5,239 nucleotides of DNA from the NCBI GenBank assembly GCA_003558575.1, contig PWPY01000175.1, positions 1 to 5,239 on the forward strand, read 5' to 3'. Under the pieces are notes generated by a model. The model was not told the origin of the DNA. It saw only the letters and a list, made by a program, of their open reading frames with translations, and searched no databases. Origin of the DNA: Desulfonatronovibrio sp. GTDB lineage: Bacteria > Desulfobacterota > Desulfovibrionia > Desulfovibrionales > Desulfonatronovibrionaceae. The position numbers and the translations under genes are program-made. How positions within the stretch are numbered: the stretch's first letter is position 1; the number at the start of each line of letters is the position of its first letter. This document shows positions 1 to 5,239 of the stretch, piece by piece.

Positions 1-120
1 AATACCACATTTGATGTTGAGATGATTGCCCCAATAGCCATGGAGCCAGGTCTGCGGTTTGCAATCCGCGAAGGTGGCCGTACAGTTGGCGCCGGCGTTG
101 TCTCAGAGATTACGGAGTAA
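1..120 (+). CDS. tuf: Elongation factor Tu, C-terminal fragment
   Basis: Frame 1 is open from the first base and gives the last 39 residues of EF-Tu, ending in TAA. EF-Tu is the cytoplasmic GTPase that brings aminoacyl-tRNA to the ribosomal A site. The visible part is the end of beta-barrel domain 3, with the family signature [19 protein letters not shown] near the C-terminus. The GTPase domain and the start lie outside the window. The last codons also carry the CGGAG ribosome binding site of rpmG, which starts 3 nt after the stop, so the two genes are likely cotranscribed. Bacteria often have two tuf copies; being next to rpmG, tRNA-Trp and secE suggests the copy usually called tufB, but the fragment cannot prove that. 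Confidence 0.97.
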   Translation, partial: NTTFDVEMIAPIAMEPGLRFAIREGGRTVGAGVVSEITE

Positions 121-123
121 ATC

Positions 124-273
124 ATGCGTATTAATATTCTGCTTGCTTGCAGTGAATGCAAGAGAAGAAATTATGCTACAAGCAAAAACAAGAAAAACAC
201 TACGTCAAAGCTTGAATTGAAAAAGTTTTGCCCTTTTTGCGGGAAGCATCTTCCACATAAAGAAACCAAGTAG
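124..273 (+). CDS. rpmG: 50S ribosomal protein L33 (bL33), zinc-binding type
   Basis: A 49-residue ORF beginning [18 protein letters not shown]33 is a small basic protein of the large subunit near the tRNA exit site. Two CxxC pairs are visible, C9/C12 and C36/C39, which form a zinc ribbon, so this is the zinc-containing (C+) form rather than the cysteine-free paralogue some bacteria use under zinc shortage. The length fits the family (about 49-55). The ATG has a CGGAG site at 113-117 with 6 nt spacing, lying within the last codons of tuf. The tRNA-Trp gene starts 11 nt after the stop. Placement between tuf and tRNA-Trp/secE is a common order in Desulfobacterota and many other bacteria. The identification is secure despite the short length. 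Confidence 0.95.
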   Translation: MRINILLACSECKRRNYATSKNKKNTTSKLELKKFCPFCGKHLPHKETK

Positions 274-284
274 TGTCATCATGC

Positions 285-361
285 AGGCCAGTAGCTCGAA
301 ATGGTAGAGCATCGGACTCCAAATCCGAGGGCTGGGGGTTCGAGTCCCTCCTGGCCTGCCA
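285..361 (+). tRNA. tRNA-Trp (anticodon CCA)
   Basis: A full cloverleaf can be drawn. The acceptor stem pairs AGGCCAG (285-291) with CTGGCCT (351-357), 7 of 7. The D stem is GCTC (294-297) with GAGC (307-310). The anticodon stem is TCGGA (312-316) with TCCGA (324-328), around loop CTCCAAA with anticodon CCA at 319-321, which reads UGG. The variable loop is 5 nt. The T stem is GGGGG (334-338) with CCCTC (346-350), one G-T pair, around TTCGAGT (339-345). The discriminator is G358, and the 3' CCA is encoded at 359-361. The gene sits between rpmG and secE with gaps of 11 and 20 nt and no visible promoter or terminator of its own, so it is probably cut from a longer transcript. Confidence 0.98.
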
Positions 362-381
362 CACTTAATGAGCAAGATTAG

Positions 382-624
382 ATGTCAAAAAAGAAAAAAT
401 CAGATAAAGCAACAGAGCCAAACAATGGCATGCAGGGCAAAATTCAAGGAACCAAAGAGTACCTTGAGGATGTCAAAGGTGAGCTGAAAAAGGTCACCTG
501 GCCAACTCGCAAAGAAACACTAACTACAGGACTGGCTGTTGTTGTTTTGGTTATCATAATTTCCATTTATTTGGGAGTTATTGATTTTGGCTTGTCCAGG
601 TTGGTGAGGCTGATTCTGCCCTAA
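382..624 (+). CDS. secE: Protein translocase subunit SecE
   Basis: An 80-residue inner-membrane protein that clamps the SecY channel in the general secretion pathway. This is the short, single-span form found in most bacteria, unlike the three-span E. coli protein. A lysine-rich, polar N-terminus (1-22) is followed by an amphipathic helix with the hallmark EYLEDVKGELKKVTWPTRKE (26-45), then one transmembrane helix at about 50-67. The start cannot lie further upstream because an in-frame TAG (379-381) directly precedes the ATG. The ribosome binding site is weak: the best match is AATGAG (367-372), just after the tRNA. nusG follows after 8 nt, the usual secE-nusG pairing, and its ribosome binding site begins in the secE stop codon. 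Confidence 0.97.
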   Translation: MSKKKKSDKATEPNNGMQGKIQGTKEYLEDVKGELKKVTWPTRKETLTTGLAVVVLVIIISIYLGVIDFGLSRLVRLILP

Positions 625-632
625 AGGAAGAC

Positions 633-1178
633 ATGGAAGAAACAGTATCCAAAGCCAGATGGTTTATTGTTCATACATACTCAGGATATGAACAACGCGT
701 TGAAAAGACTATTAGAGAAATGATGCGTGTAGGTAAGGACAAAGGACTTATAGAAGAAGTAGTTGTTCCTACTGAAAAGGTTGTTGAGCTGGTCAAGGGG
801 CAAAAAAAGACATCAACCAGAAAGTTTTTTCCAGGTTATATACTGGTGAGAATGGTTCTGAGTGATGAATCATGGCATCTTGTTCAGTCCATACCTAAGG
901 TAACAGGATTTATTGGCGGTAAAAACTCTCCAACTCCTATTACGGATAAAGAAGCAGAAAAAATTCTAAACACAGTTCAATCGCGTCAGGAACAGCCAAG
1001 ACCAAAATTTCATTTTGCCCGTGGGGATGAAATCAGAGTTGTTGATGGACCGTTCGCAAATTTTAATGGCGTTGTTGAAGATGTAAATTATGATAAAGGA
1101 AAGCTTAAGGTTTCTGTTTCCATATTTGGAAGACAGACTCCAGTTGAGTTAGATTTTGTTCAGGTTTCTAAAAGCTGA
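633..1178 (+). CDS. nusG: Transcription termination/antitermination protein NusG
   Basis: A 181-residue RNA polymerase-binding factor. In this family NusG affects elongation, pausing, Rho-dependent termination and coupling to ribosomal protein S10. The N-terminal NGN domain (about 8-115) starts with WFIVHTYSGYE (10-20) and contains the conserved KFFPGYILVRM (64-74), which lies in the RNA polymerase-contacting part. A linker of about 116-125 leads to a C-terminal KOW domain (about 128-178) with GDEIRVVDGPFANFNGVV. The length matches E. coli NusG (181), with no insertion. The ATG has AAGGA at 624-628, starting at the last base of the secE stop, with 4 nt spacing, so secE and nusG are likely translationally coupled. 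rplK follows after only 18 nt. The ordinary length and position argue against a specialised paralogue such as RfaH. Confidence 0.98.
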   Translation: MEETVSKARWFIVHTYSGYEQRVEKTIREMMRVGKDKGLIEEVVVPTEKVVELVKGQKKTSTRKFFPGYILVRMVLSDESWHLVQSIPKVTGFIGGKNSPTPITDKEAEKILNTVQSRQEQPRPKFHFARGDEIRVVDGPFANFNGVVEDVNYDKGKLKVSVSIFGRQTPVELDFVQVSKS

Positions 1179-1196
1179 TATTTAGAGGTATATTAA

Positions 1197-1622
1197 ATGG
1201 CCAAAAAAGAAATGGCAAAAATTAAACTGCAGATTCCAGCAGGAGCCGCTAATCCATCTCCACCTGTTGGCCCGGCTCTTGGACAGCACGGTGTTAATAT
1301 TATGGAGTTCTGCAAGTCGTTTAACGCTAAGACACAGAACGATAAAGGCATGGTCATTCCGGTAGTCATAACTGTCTATCAGGATAGATCCTTCACTTTC
1401 ATTACCAAAACTCCTCCTGCAGCCGTACTTTTGCTGAAAGCCGCAAAGCTGGATAAAGGCTCTGGAGAACCCAACAAGAACAAGGTTGGAAAGGTAAGTA
1501 AGGCTCAGATTGAGGATATTGCAAAATTGAAGATGCCCGATCTCAACGCAGCTGATGTTAAGGCTGCATCTAAAACTATAATGGGAACTGCCAAAAGCAT
1601 GGGCATTGAGGTAGAAAAATAG
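1197..1622 (+). CDS. rplK: 50S ribosomal protein L11 (uL11)
   Basis: A 141-residue protein, the typical L11 length. L11 binds the GTPase-associated region of 23S rRNA at the stalk base, takes part in factor-dependent GTP hydrolysis and, in many bacteria, is needed for RelA activation. The N-terminal domain (about 1-70) has the signature [21 protein letters not shown] (19-39) with P22 and P23, the prolines where thiostrepton resistance mutations occur in other species; both are intact. The C-terminal RNA-binding domain (about 75-141) includes [21 protein letters not shown] and KMPDLNA. The ATG has AGAGG at 1184-1188 with 8 nt spacing. Only 18 nt separate it from nusG, leaving little room for a separate promoter or a full L1-binding leader. 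rplA follows after 19 nt. Confidence 0.98.
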   Translation: MAKKEMAKIKLQIPAGAANPSPPVGPALGQHGVNIMEFCKSFNAKTQNDKGMVIPVVITVYQDRSFTFITKTPPAAVLLLKAAKLDKGSGEPNKNKVGKVSKAQIEDIAKLKMPDLNAADVKAASKTIMGTAKSMGIEVEK

Positions 1623-1641
1623 TTCCAAGAGGTAATAACCA

Positions 1642-2346
1642 ATGCCGAAACATGGTAAAAAATATAATAATTCCAAATCTAAAGTAGATTCCAACCTGAA
1701 AGTACAGGTTAAAGATGGAGTCAAGCTGGCTCTGGAAACAGCCTATGCCAAGTTTGATGAAAATGTTGACGTGGCTGTTCGTCTTGGAGTTAATCCCAAA
1801 TATGCTGACCAGATGGTCAGGGGGGCAGTGAGCCTTCCTCATGGTCTTGGTAAAGATGTAAGAGTTGTGGCTTTCTGTAAAGGCGAGAAAGAGGCAGAAG
1901 CAAGAGAAGCAGGAGCTGACGAAGTCGGTGGAGAGGAGCTTATTGAGAAAATCAAAGAGGGTTGGCTTGAGTTTGATAAAGCTGTAGCCACACCTGACAT
2001 GATGGCTCTTGTTGGAAAAATCGGTCGGGTCTTGGGACCCAGGGGACTTATGCCTAATGCCAAGACAGGTACTGTAACTTTTGATCTTGGCAATGCAATT
2101 CGTGAGCTCAAGGCAGGCAAGGTCGAGTTTAAAGTTGATAAAGCCGGCATTGTTCACGCACCTCTTGGCAAGGTTTCCTTTGGTCCTGAAAAAATTCTGG
2201 AAAACCTTAAGGCTCTTGTTGAAACACTTCAAAAACTTAAACCTTCATCAGCCAAGGGAACGTACTTTAAAGGTATAGCCTTATCCACAACTATGGGACC
2301 TGGAGTACGCATCGATTCCTCAAGTCTTAAAGGTACAATAGATTAA
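1642..2346 (+). CDS. rplA: 50S ribosomal protein L1 (uL1)
   Basis: A 234-residue protein, the same size as E. coli L1. L1 binds helices H76-H78 of 23S rRNA, forms the mobile L1 stalk that helps release E-site tRNA and, in E. coli, represses translation of the rplK-rplA mRNA. Domain I is made of the N-terminus (about 1-67) plus the C-terminus (about 160-234), with domain II inserted between. The signature [19 protein letters not shown] is at 125-143; A140 replaces the more common proline. The rRNA-contacting STTMGPG motif (215-221) keeps T217 and M218. The ATG has AAGAGGT at 1627-1633 with 8 nt spacing. After the stop comes a 117-nt leader before rplJ. Two long minus-strand ORFs over this gene look like antisense shadows. 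Confidence 0.98.
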   Translation: MPKHGKKYNNSKSKVDSNLKVQVKDGVKLALETAYAKFDENVDVAVRLGVNPKYADQMVRGAVSLPHGLGKDVRVVAFCKGEKEAEAREAGADEVGGEELIEKIKEGWLEFDKAVATPDMMALVGKIGRVLGPRGLMPNAKTGTVTFDLGNAIRELKAGKVEFKVDKAGIVHAPLGKVSFGPEKILENLKALVETLQKLKPSSAKGTYFKGIALSTTMGPGVRIDSSSLKGTID

Positions 2347-2369
2347 TTTTCCTGCTGGATAAATGTTCC

Positions 2370-2440
2370 ATATTTATGAGTCAGAGAAAACAGGTGGGTG
2401 TAACCCTTAATTTCCTGTCGAGACTGCTTTGGCTCAATAT
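2370..2440 (+). promoter_or_regulatory. L10 leader: autoregulatory mRNA structure upstream of rplJ
   Basis: The rplA-rplJ gap folds into nested helices. ATATT (2370-2374) pairs with AATAT (2436-2440), possibly continued by GAG (2378-2380) with CTC (2433-2435). AGTC (2379-2382) with GACT (2422-2425) shares bases with that extension, so the two pairings are alternatives. Inside lie ACAGG (2390-2394) with CCTGT (2414-2418), then GGGT (2396-2399) with ACCC (2403-2406) around a 3-nt loop. The 3' strand TTAATTTCCTGTCGAG (2407-2422) resembles, as I remember it, the conserved TTAAT..CCTGCCGAGG segment of the Rfam L10 leader family. In that family the L10-L12 complex binds an internal-loop region and shuts off its own synthesis. 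I see no U-tract before rplJ, so translational repression is more likely than attenuation. Family assignment and fold are fairly sure; exact ends are not. Confidence 0.75.
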
Positions 2441-2452
2441 TAGAGATAAAGC

Positions 2453-2460
2453 GAGGTGAT
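2453..2460 (+). promoter_or_regulatory. rplJ ribosome binding site (before a GTG start)
   Basis: GAGGTGAT is an eight-base match to the 16S anti-Shine-Dalgarno end, with GAGG ending 7 nt before the GTG at 2464. It lies 13-20 nt after the last paired base of the proposed L10 leader. It is therefore outside the drawn helices but close enough for bound L10-L12 to hinder ribosome entry. This strong site supports GTG as the true start. Confidence 0.8.
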
Positions 2461-2463
2461 AAA

Positions 2464-2985
2464 GTGAACAGAGAAGACAAGGCCAAGATTATTCAAGGCA
2501 TACGGGATAAAGCTAACCGTGCCTGTATTACTGTGGTTACAGATTTCAAAGGACTATCTGTAGAGGAGATGACCGAGCTTCGCAGTAATCTCAGAGAGCA
2601 AAACGTTGAATACCAGGTAGTTAAAAATACCTTAGCCAGAATTGCCCTTGAGGAATCTCCTCACAGTGTAATTAAGGATAACTTCAAGGATTGCTGTGCA
2701 GTTGCTTTTGGTTATGATGATCCCGTTGTTGCTGCCAAGGTCCTGGTAGAATTTGAAAAAAAGAGTAAGAAATTCCAAAACAGATTTGCAAGTCTTGATG
2801 GGAAATTCTTAGAAGCTGAATCCCTGAAAGATCTTTCAGAGCTGCCAGGACGTGATGAACTCTTAGCCAAGACCCTCGGTACAATGAATGCTGTGCCTAC
2901 AAATTTTGTCTGTCTTTTTGCCAATGTGATAAGGGGCATGCTTAATGCTCTTAATGGCATAAAAGAACAGAAAGAAGAACAATAG
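2464..2985 (+). CDS. rplJ: 50S ribosomal protein L10 (uL10)
   Basis: A 173-residue protein (E. coli 165), the base of the ribosomal stalk. The N-terminal domain (about 1-130) binds 23S rRNA next to L11, and the long C-terminal helix carries L12 dimers. Visible family features are ITVVTDFKGLSVEEMTELR (22-40), YQVVKNTLARIA (50-61), AVAFGYDDP (79-87), and LGTMNAVPTNFVCLFANV leading into the amphipathic C-terminal helix ending in EQKEEQ. That helix is about as long as in E. coli, suggesting two L12 dimers, though this is inference. It begins with GTG, chosen because of the strong ribosome binding site at 2453-2460 and the expected MNREDK N-terminus. Adjacent C77-C78 stand where many homologues have G-P or similar, perhaps a lineage trait. 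rplL follows after 35 nt, and L10 together with L12 should bind the leader upstream. Confidence 0.97.
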   Translation: MNREDKAKIIQGIRDKANRACITVVTDFKGLSVEEMTELRSNLREQNVEYQVVKNTLARIALEESPHSVIKDNFKDCCAVAFGYDDPVVAAKVLVEFEKKSKKFQNRFASLDGKFLEAESLKDLSELPGRDELLAKTLGTMNAVPTNFVCLFANVIRGMLNALNGIKEQKEEQ

Positions 2986-3009
2986 TATATTAGAGCCAAA
3001 GTATAATTT

Positions 3010-3015
3010 AGGAGG
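3010..3015 (+). promoter_or_regulatory. rplL ribosome binding site, decides between two ATG codons
   Basis: AGGAGG is a consensus Shine-Dalgarno core. Two ATG codons follow back to back at 3018 and 3021. Spacing is 2 nt to the first and 5 nt to the second, so 3021 is the more likely start. It is the strongest ribosome binding site in the window, fitting the need for several L12 copies per L10. Confidence 0.85.
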
Positions 3016-3020
3016 ATATG

Positions 3021-3413
3021 ATGTCTGATATTTCAAAAGAGCAGGTAGTAGAATTTATTTCCAATATGACTGTATTGGAACTTTCCGAATTTATCAAAGA
3101 ACTTGAAGAGAAGTTTGGTGTGTCAGCGGCAGCTCCTGTAGCAGCCATGGCCGCAATGCCCGGTGCTGGTGCTGGTGATGCCGGCGCAGAAGAAGAGGAA
3201 AAGACAGAGTTTGATGTAATTCTGAAAGAAGTCGGTGGAAATAAAATTGCTGTTATTAAAGCAGTTCGCGCCCTGACAAGTTTGGGACTTAAAGAAGCCA
3301 AAGCTAAAGTAGATGAACTTCCCTCAGCCATTAAGGAAGCAGTTTCCAAGGATGATGCTGAGGAAGCCAAGAAGCAGCTTGAAGAAGCAGGCGCAACAGT
3401 AGAAGTTAAGTAA
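3021..3413 (+). CDS. rplL: 50S ribosomal protein L7/L12 (bL12)
   Basis: A 130-residue acidic stalk protein, the only ribosomal protein present in multiple copies. Its C-terminal domain recruits and stimulates EF-Tu, EF-G and other GTPase factors. The N-terminal dimerisation and L10-binding domain is about 1-33 ([23 protein letters not shown]). A flexible Ala/Gly-rich hinge spans about 35-58, and the C-terminal domain about 60-130 has [21 protein letters not shown] with factor-contacting K75 and K80, and LGLKEAK. S87 stands where glycine is more usual. The start at 3021 gives the expected MSDISKEQ; the ATG at 3018 would add one Met. The stop is TAA, and a 417-nt gap with hairpins follows before rpoB. 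An open frame on the opposite strand reflects Ala/Glu-rich codon bias. Confidence 0.98.
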   Translation: MSDISKEQVVEFISNMTVLELSEFIKELEEKFGVSAAAPVAAMAAMPGAGAGDAGAEEEEKTEFDVILKEVGGNKIAVIKAVRALTSLGLKEAKAKVDELPSAIKEAVSKDDAEEAKKQLEEAGATVEVK

Positions 3414-3423
3414 AGTATGTATG

Positions 3424-3436
3424 CAGCCTCAGGCTG
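3424..3436 (+). terminator. Small GC-rich hairpin just after rplL (weak terminator or attenuator)
   Basis: CAGCC (3424-3428) pairs perfectly with GGCTG (3432-3436) around the triloop TCA, starting 11 nt after the rplL stop. TCCTTTATATTT follows, which is only moderately T-rich, so efficient intrinsic termination is doubtful. It may act as a pause site or 3'-end stabiliser together with the larger hairpin 16 nt downstream. Confidence 0.4.
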
Positions 3437-3452
3437 TCCTTTATATTTAAAA

Positions 3453-3495
3453 GTTTAGAGAGCACAGTATCAATGGATACTTGTGTTCTCTAAAC
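3453..3495 (+). terminator. Long stem-loop after rplL: candidate attenuator or RNase III processing site
   Basis: The arm 3453-3471 pairs with 3476-3495 around loop AATG (3472-3475). There are 14 continuous pairs (GTTTAGAGA with TCTCTAAAC, one G-T, then CACA with TGTG), a single bulged T at 3481, then GTATC with GATAC. A3452-T3496 adds one more pair, giving 20. The following 15 bases (3496-3510) contain 10 T, so it could work as a leaky intrinsic terminator that lowers rpoB transcription relative to the ribosomal genes. A nearly perfect duplex of this length is also the kind of RNA cut by RNase III, and E. coli has both an attenuator and an RNase III site in its rplL-rpoB gap. The structure is certain from the sequence; which role applies is inference. 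Confidence 0.55.
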
Positions 3496-3830
3496 TATTT
3501 GTATTTTATTAATACTTTTATAAAATATGAATCAAAAGAAAAAATAATTCAACATAAAAATTGTTCAACATTTAAAGAATCAGATCTTAAATAAAAGAAT
3601 AAAATATACTATTCAATTATTTTAAAATTTAAATAAAATTAGTACAAAAATTGATTAAATATAACAAAACCCCTCAGTTCACGTTCTCTCTTCAAGCAAC
3701 ATAAAAATAATTTTTTTACTTCTATCACTTAGTATCAGGTAAGTTTAAGGACTATCAGTTCTTCAGGACCTAACTTTAAATTCTTGCCATACAAGGATTT
3801 TTAAAAATCTTACTCAAATGCGAGGATAAC

Positions 3831-5239
3831 ATGGCACTCTTCACAAAAAATTTCGGCCAGATTAAATATACTTTAGGAGTTCCGCATCTGCTCAAACTCC
3901 AGTTAAGCTCTTACCAGGATCTTCTTCAGGAGGATACAGACCCTGCATCCAGGACTGATAAGGGCCTCGAAGGTGTTTTCAAGTCAGTTTTTCCCATAGA
4001 AGACTTCAATAAAACTGCTACGCTGGAATTCGTCAGTTATGAAATTGCCCAGCCCAAGTATGATGTCAGTGAATGTATTTCAAAAGGTCTGTCTTATGAA
4101 TCTCCCATAAGAATCAAAGTCAGACTTATTGTTTTTGATGTTGATGAAGAGTCTGGCAACAGAACTGTTCGCGATATTAAGGAACAGGATATATATTTTG
4201 GCACAATACCCTTAATGACCGATAAAGGCACTTTTATTGTCAATGGTACTGAAAGGGTTATTGTTAATCAGCTACAGCGTTCACCGGGCATTATTTTTGA
4301 GCATGATTCCGGTAGAAGTCATTCCAGTAGAAAAGTTCTTTACAGTTCTCGCATTATACCTATGCGCGGTTCCTGGCTGGATTTTGAGTTTGACCATAAA
4401 GATATTTTTTATGTGCGCATAGACAGAAGAAGAAAACTGTATGCGACCATACTGCTTAAAGCAATGGGGTTGACCAGTGAAGAAATCCTTAATTATTTTT
4501 ACGAGACTGAACAGATCCGCTTTAAGGGAGACAGAGCATATCGCAAAATTATACCCGAGCATTATCGAAAAGAGACAGCTTTTGTAGATATTGAGGATAA
4601 TGAAGGAAACGTACTGGTCAAAAAGGGGCGCCCCATAACAAAACGGGCCTGGAGACAACTTATCAAGGATGGGATTGAATTCGTTGAAATAGATCCGTCC
4701 TATCTTTCCCAGCAATATATATCCCGCGACCTTGTTCATCCAGAAACCGGTGAAGTTCTGGCAGAAATGGGTGATCAGCTAAGCCCTGATATAATTCAAA
4801 GTATCATAGATGAGAAGATCTCTGACATTCAGATACTCTATACTTCTGGTCAAGATGTATCGTCATCTATACGCGATACTCTGAAACTTGATAAAACCAA
4901 GGATATGCTTGAGGCACAGGTAGAAATATATAAACGCCTGCGGCCAAGTTCCCCACCAACTCCTGAGATAGCCTCAAACTTTTTCGATAATCTTTTCAGA
5001 AATTCTGATTATTACGATTTATCGCCTGTAGGCAGATATAAGCTTAATTCCAGATTAGGACTTGATCTGCCCATGGATTACAGGACTCTGTCCAATGAGG
5101 ATATTTTACGAGTGGTCAAACACCTGACCAAGCTCAAGGATTCCCATGGACCTGCCGATGATATTGATTATCTCGGCAACAGAAGAGTCCGTCCGGTTGG
5201 TGAACTGGTTGAGAACCAGTATCGTATAGGACTGGTCAG
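3831..5239 (+). CDS. rpoB: DNA-directed RNA polymerase subunit beta, N-terminal part
   Basis: The ATG at 3831 has GAGGA at 3822-3826 with 4 nt spacing. The frame stays open to the window edge: 469 full codons plus two bases, about a third of a normal beta subunit. Beta forms one pincer of RNA polymerase and part of the active site. The start [25 protein letters not shown] is typical. Recognisable blocks are [21 protein letters not shown] (133-153) and the [10 protein letters not shown]...VRIDRRRKL stretch of the protrusion and lobe region, then [21 protein letters not shown] (443-463). V145 matches the position of the minor rifampicin site near E. coli V146 and is wild type. The main rifampicin cluster (about 507-533 in E. 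coli) lies beyond the window. The 417-nt AT-rich gap before it suggests separate tuning of its level. rpoC presumably follows outside. Confidence 0.98.
   Translation, partial: MALFTKNFGQIKYTLGVPHLLKLQLSSYQDLLQEDTDPASRTDKGLEGVFKSVFPIEDFNKTATLEFVSYEIAQPKYDVSECISKGLSYESPIRIKVRLIVFDVDEESGNRTVRDIKEQDIYFGTIPLMTDKGTFIVNGTERVIVNQLQRSPGIIFEHDSGRSHSSRKVLYSSRIIPMRGSWLDFEFDHKDIFYVRIDRRRKLYATILLKAMGLTSEEILNYFYETEQIRFKGDRAYRKIIPEHYRKETAFVDIEDNEGNVLVKKGRPITKRAWRQLIKDGIEFVEIDPSYLSQQYISRDLVHPETGEVLAEMGDQLSPDIIQSIIDEKISDIQILYTSGQDVSSSIRDTLKLDKTKDMLEAQVEIYKRLRPSSPPTPEIASNFFDNLFRNSDYYDLSPVGRYKLNSRLGLDLPMDYRTLSNEDILRVVKHLTKLKDSHGPADDIDYLGNRRVRPVGELVENQYRIGLV

Larger units (their letters stand above)
3414..3830 (+). 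other. rplL-rpoB intergenic region, AT-rich, non-coding
   Basis: This 417-nt gap is the only long stretch without a gene. The first 85 nt hold two hairpins, listed separately. Positions 3481-3660 contain only 25 G/C in 180 bases (about 14%), far below the flanking genes. From 3661 the composition becomes less extreme, with a C-rich patch at 3669-3673, a run of seven T at 3711-3717, and a weak 7-bp hairpin AAGGACT (3747-3753) / AGTTCTT (3757-3763). The palindrome GATTTTTAAAAATC (3796-3809) lies 12 nt before the rpoB ribosome binding site. ORFs here are tiny (13 codons at 3417, 6 at 3473 and 3527) and lack ribosome binding sites. I could not find a -35/-10 pair that stands out from the AT-rich background, although a promoter is plausible here. 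Confidence 0.85.

Noticed and set aside
368..381. Alternative start ATG at 368 upstream of secE
   Set aside because: It is out of frame with secE and its translation resembles nothing. The in-frame TAG at 379-381 fixes the secE start at 382.
1182..1724. Minus-strand ORF of 180 codons opposite rplK and the start of rplA
   Set aside because: It lies opposite well-conserved genes, its translation resembles no family I know, and I see no ribosome binding site. It is an antisense shadow.
1576..2232. Minus-strand ORF of 218 codons opposite rplA
   Set aside because: Long, but opposite the highly conserved L1 gene, with a cysteine- and phenylalanine-rich translation typical of antisense reading. 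There is no independent support.
2347..2376. TTTTCC and TATTTA as a promoter between rplA and rplJ
   Set aside because: The match is poor, and the second element falls next to the base of the L10 leader helix, so the mature leader would be lost from its transcript.
3417..3458. 13-codon ORF right after rplL that spans the small hairpin
   Set aside because: A leader peptide was considered, but there is no ribosome binding site, no run of regulatory codons, and no matching terminator/antiterminator pair.
3651..3665. TTGATT and TATAAC as a possible promoter in the AT-rich gap
   Set aside because: The two elements are only 3 nt apart, and TATACT at 3605-3610 also lacks a partner at 16-18 nt. In sequence with about 14% G+C, single hexamer matches are expected by chance.
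4281..4739. Minus-strand ORF of 152 codons and a small + strand ORF (4237-4422) inside rpoB
   Set aside because: Both overlap the conserved rpoB frame, which continues unbroken to the window edge.

Overview
This window is a conserved bacterial translation and transcription cluster in the order tuf (3' end) - rpmG - tRNA-Trp - secE - nusG - rplK - rplA - rplJ - rplL - rpoB (5' part). All genes lie on the + strand. The proteins resemble those I remember from sulfate reducers of the order Desulfovibrionales (Desulfobacterota, formerly Deltaproteobacteria). The clearest cases are L7/L12 ([14 protein letters not shown]), L11 ([20 protein letters not shown]) and the short SecE. This placement comes from memory, is moderately sure at order level, and I cannot name a genus.

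Layout. Positions 1-624 hold the EF-Tu C-terminus, zinc-type L33, a complete tRNA-Trp with anticodon CCA and encoded 3' CCA, and SecE. The gaps are 3, 11 and 20 nt, so these can share one transcript from which the tRNA must be cut. Positions 633-2346 hold nusG, rplK and rplA, with gaps of 8, 18 and 19 nt. Positions 2347-2463 are an mRNA leader whose fold and sequence match the L10 leader, the autoregulatory site bound by L10-L12. Then come rplJ (GTG start) and rplL (very strong ribosome binding site). Positions 3414-3830 are the only long non-coding stretch. It holds a small GC-rich hairpin, a stem-loop of 19-20 bp, and a very AT-rich tract (25 G/C in the 180 bases 3481-3660). rpoB starts at 3831 and runs off the end after 469 full codons, about 40 codons before the main rifampicin pocket.

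How the genes work together. EF-Tu, L33, L11, L1, L10, L12 and tRNA-Trp serve the ribosome, and L11-L10-L12 form the stalk base that recruits translation factors such as EF-Tu. SecE is a core part of the SecYE protein export channel. NusG binds RNA polymerase, whose beta subunit is rpoB, and can link it to the ribosome. The arrangement allows coordinated growth-rate control.

The gene content is ordinary housekeeping. I see no mobile element, CRISPR array, defence gene, phage gene or unknown protein-coding gene. The second-look items are RNA-level: the L10 leader, the rplL-rpoB hairpins and AT-rich tract, the embedded tRNA, and the lack of a visible L1 target ahead of rplK.
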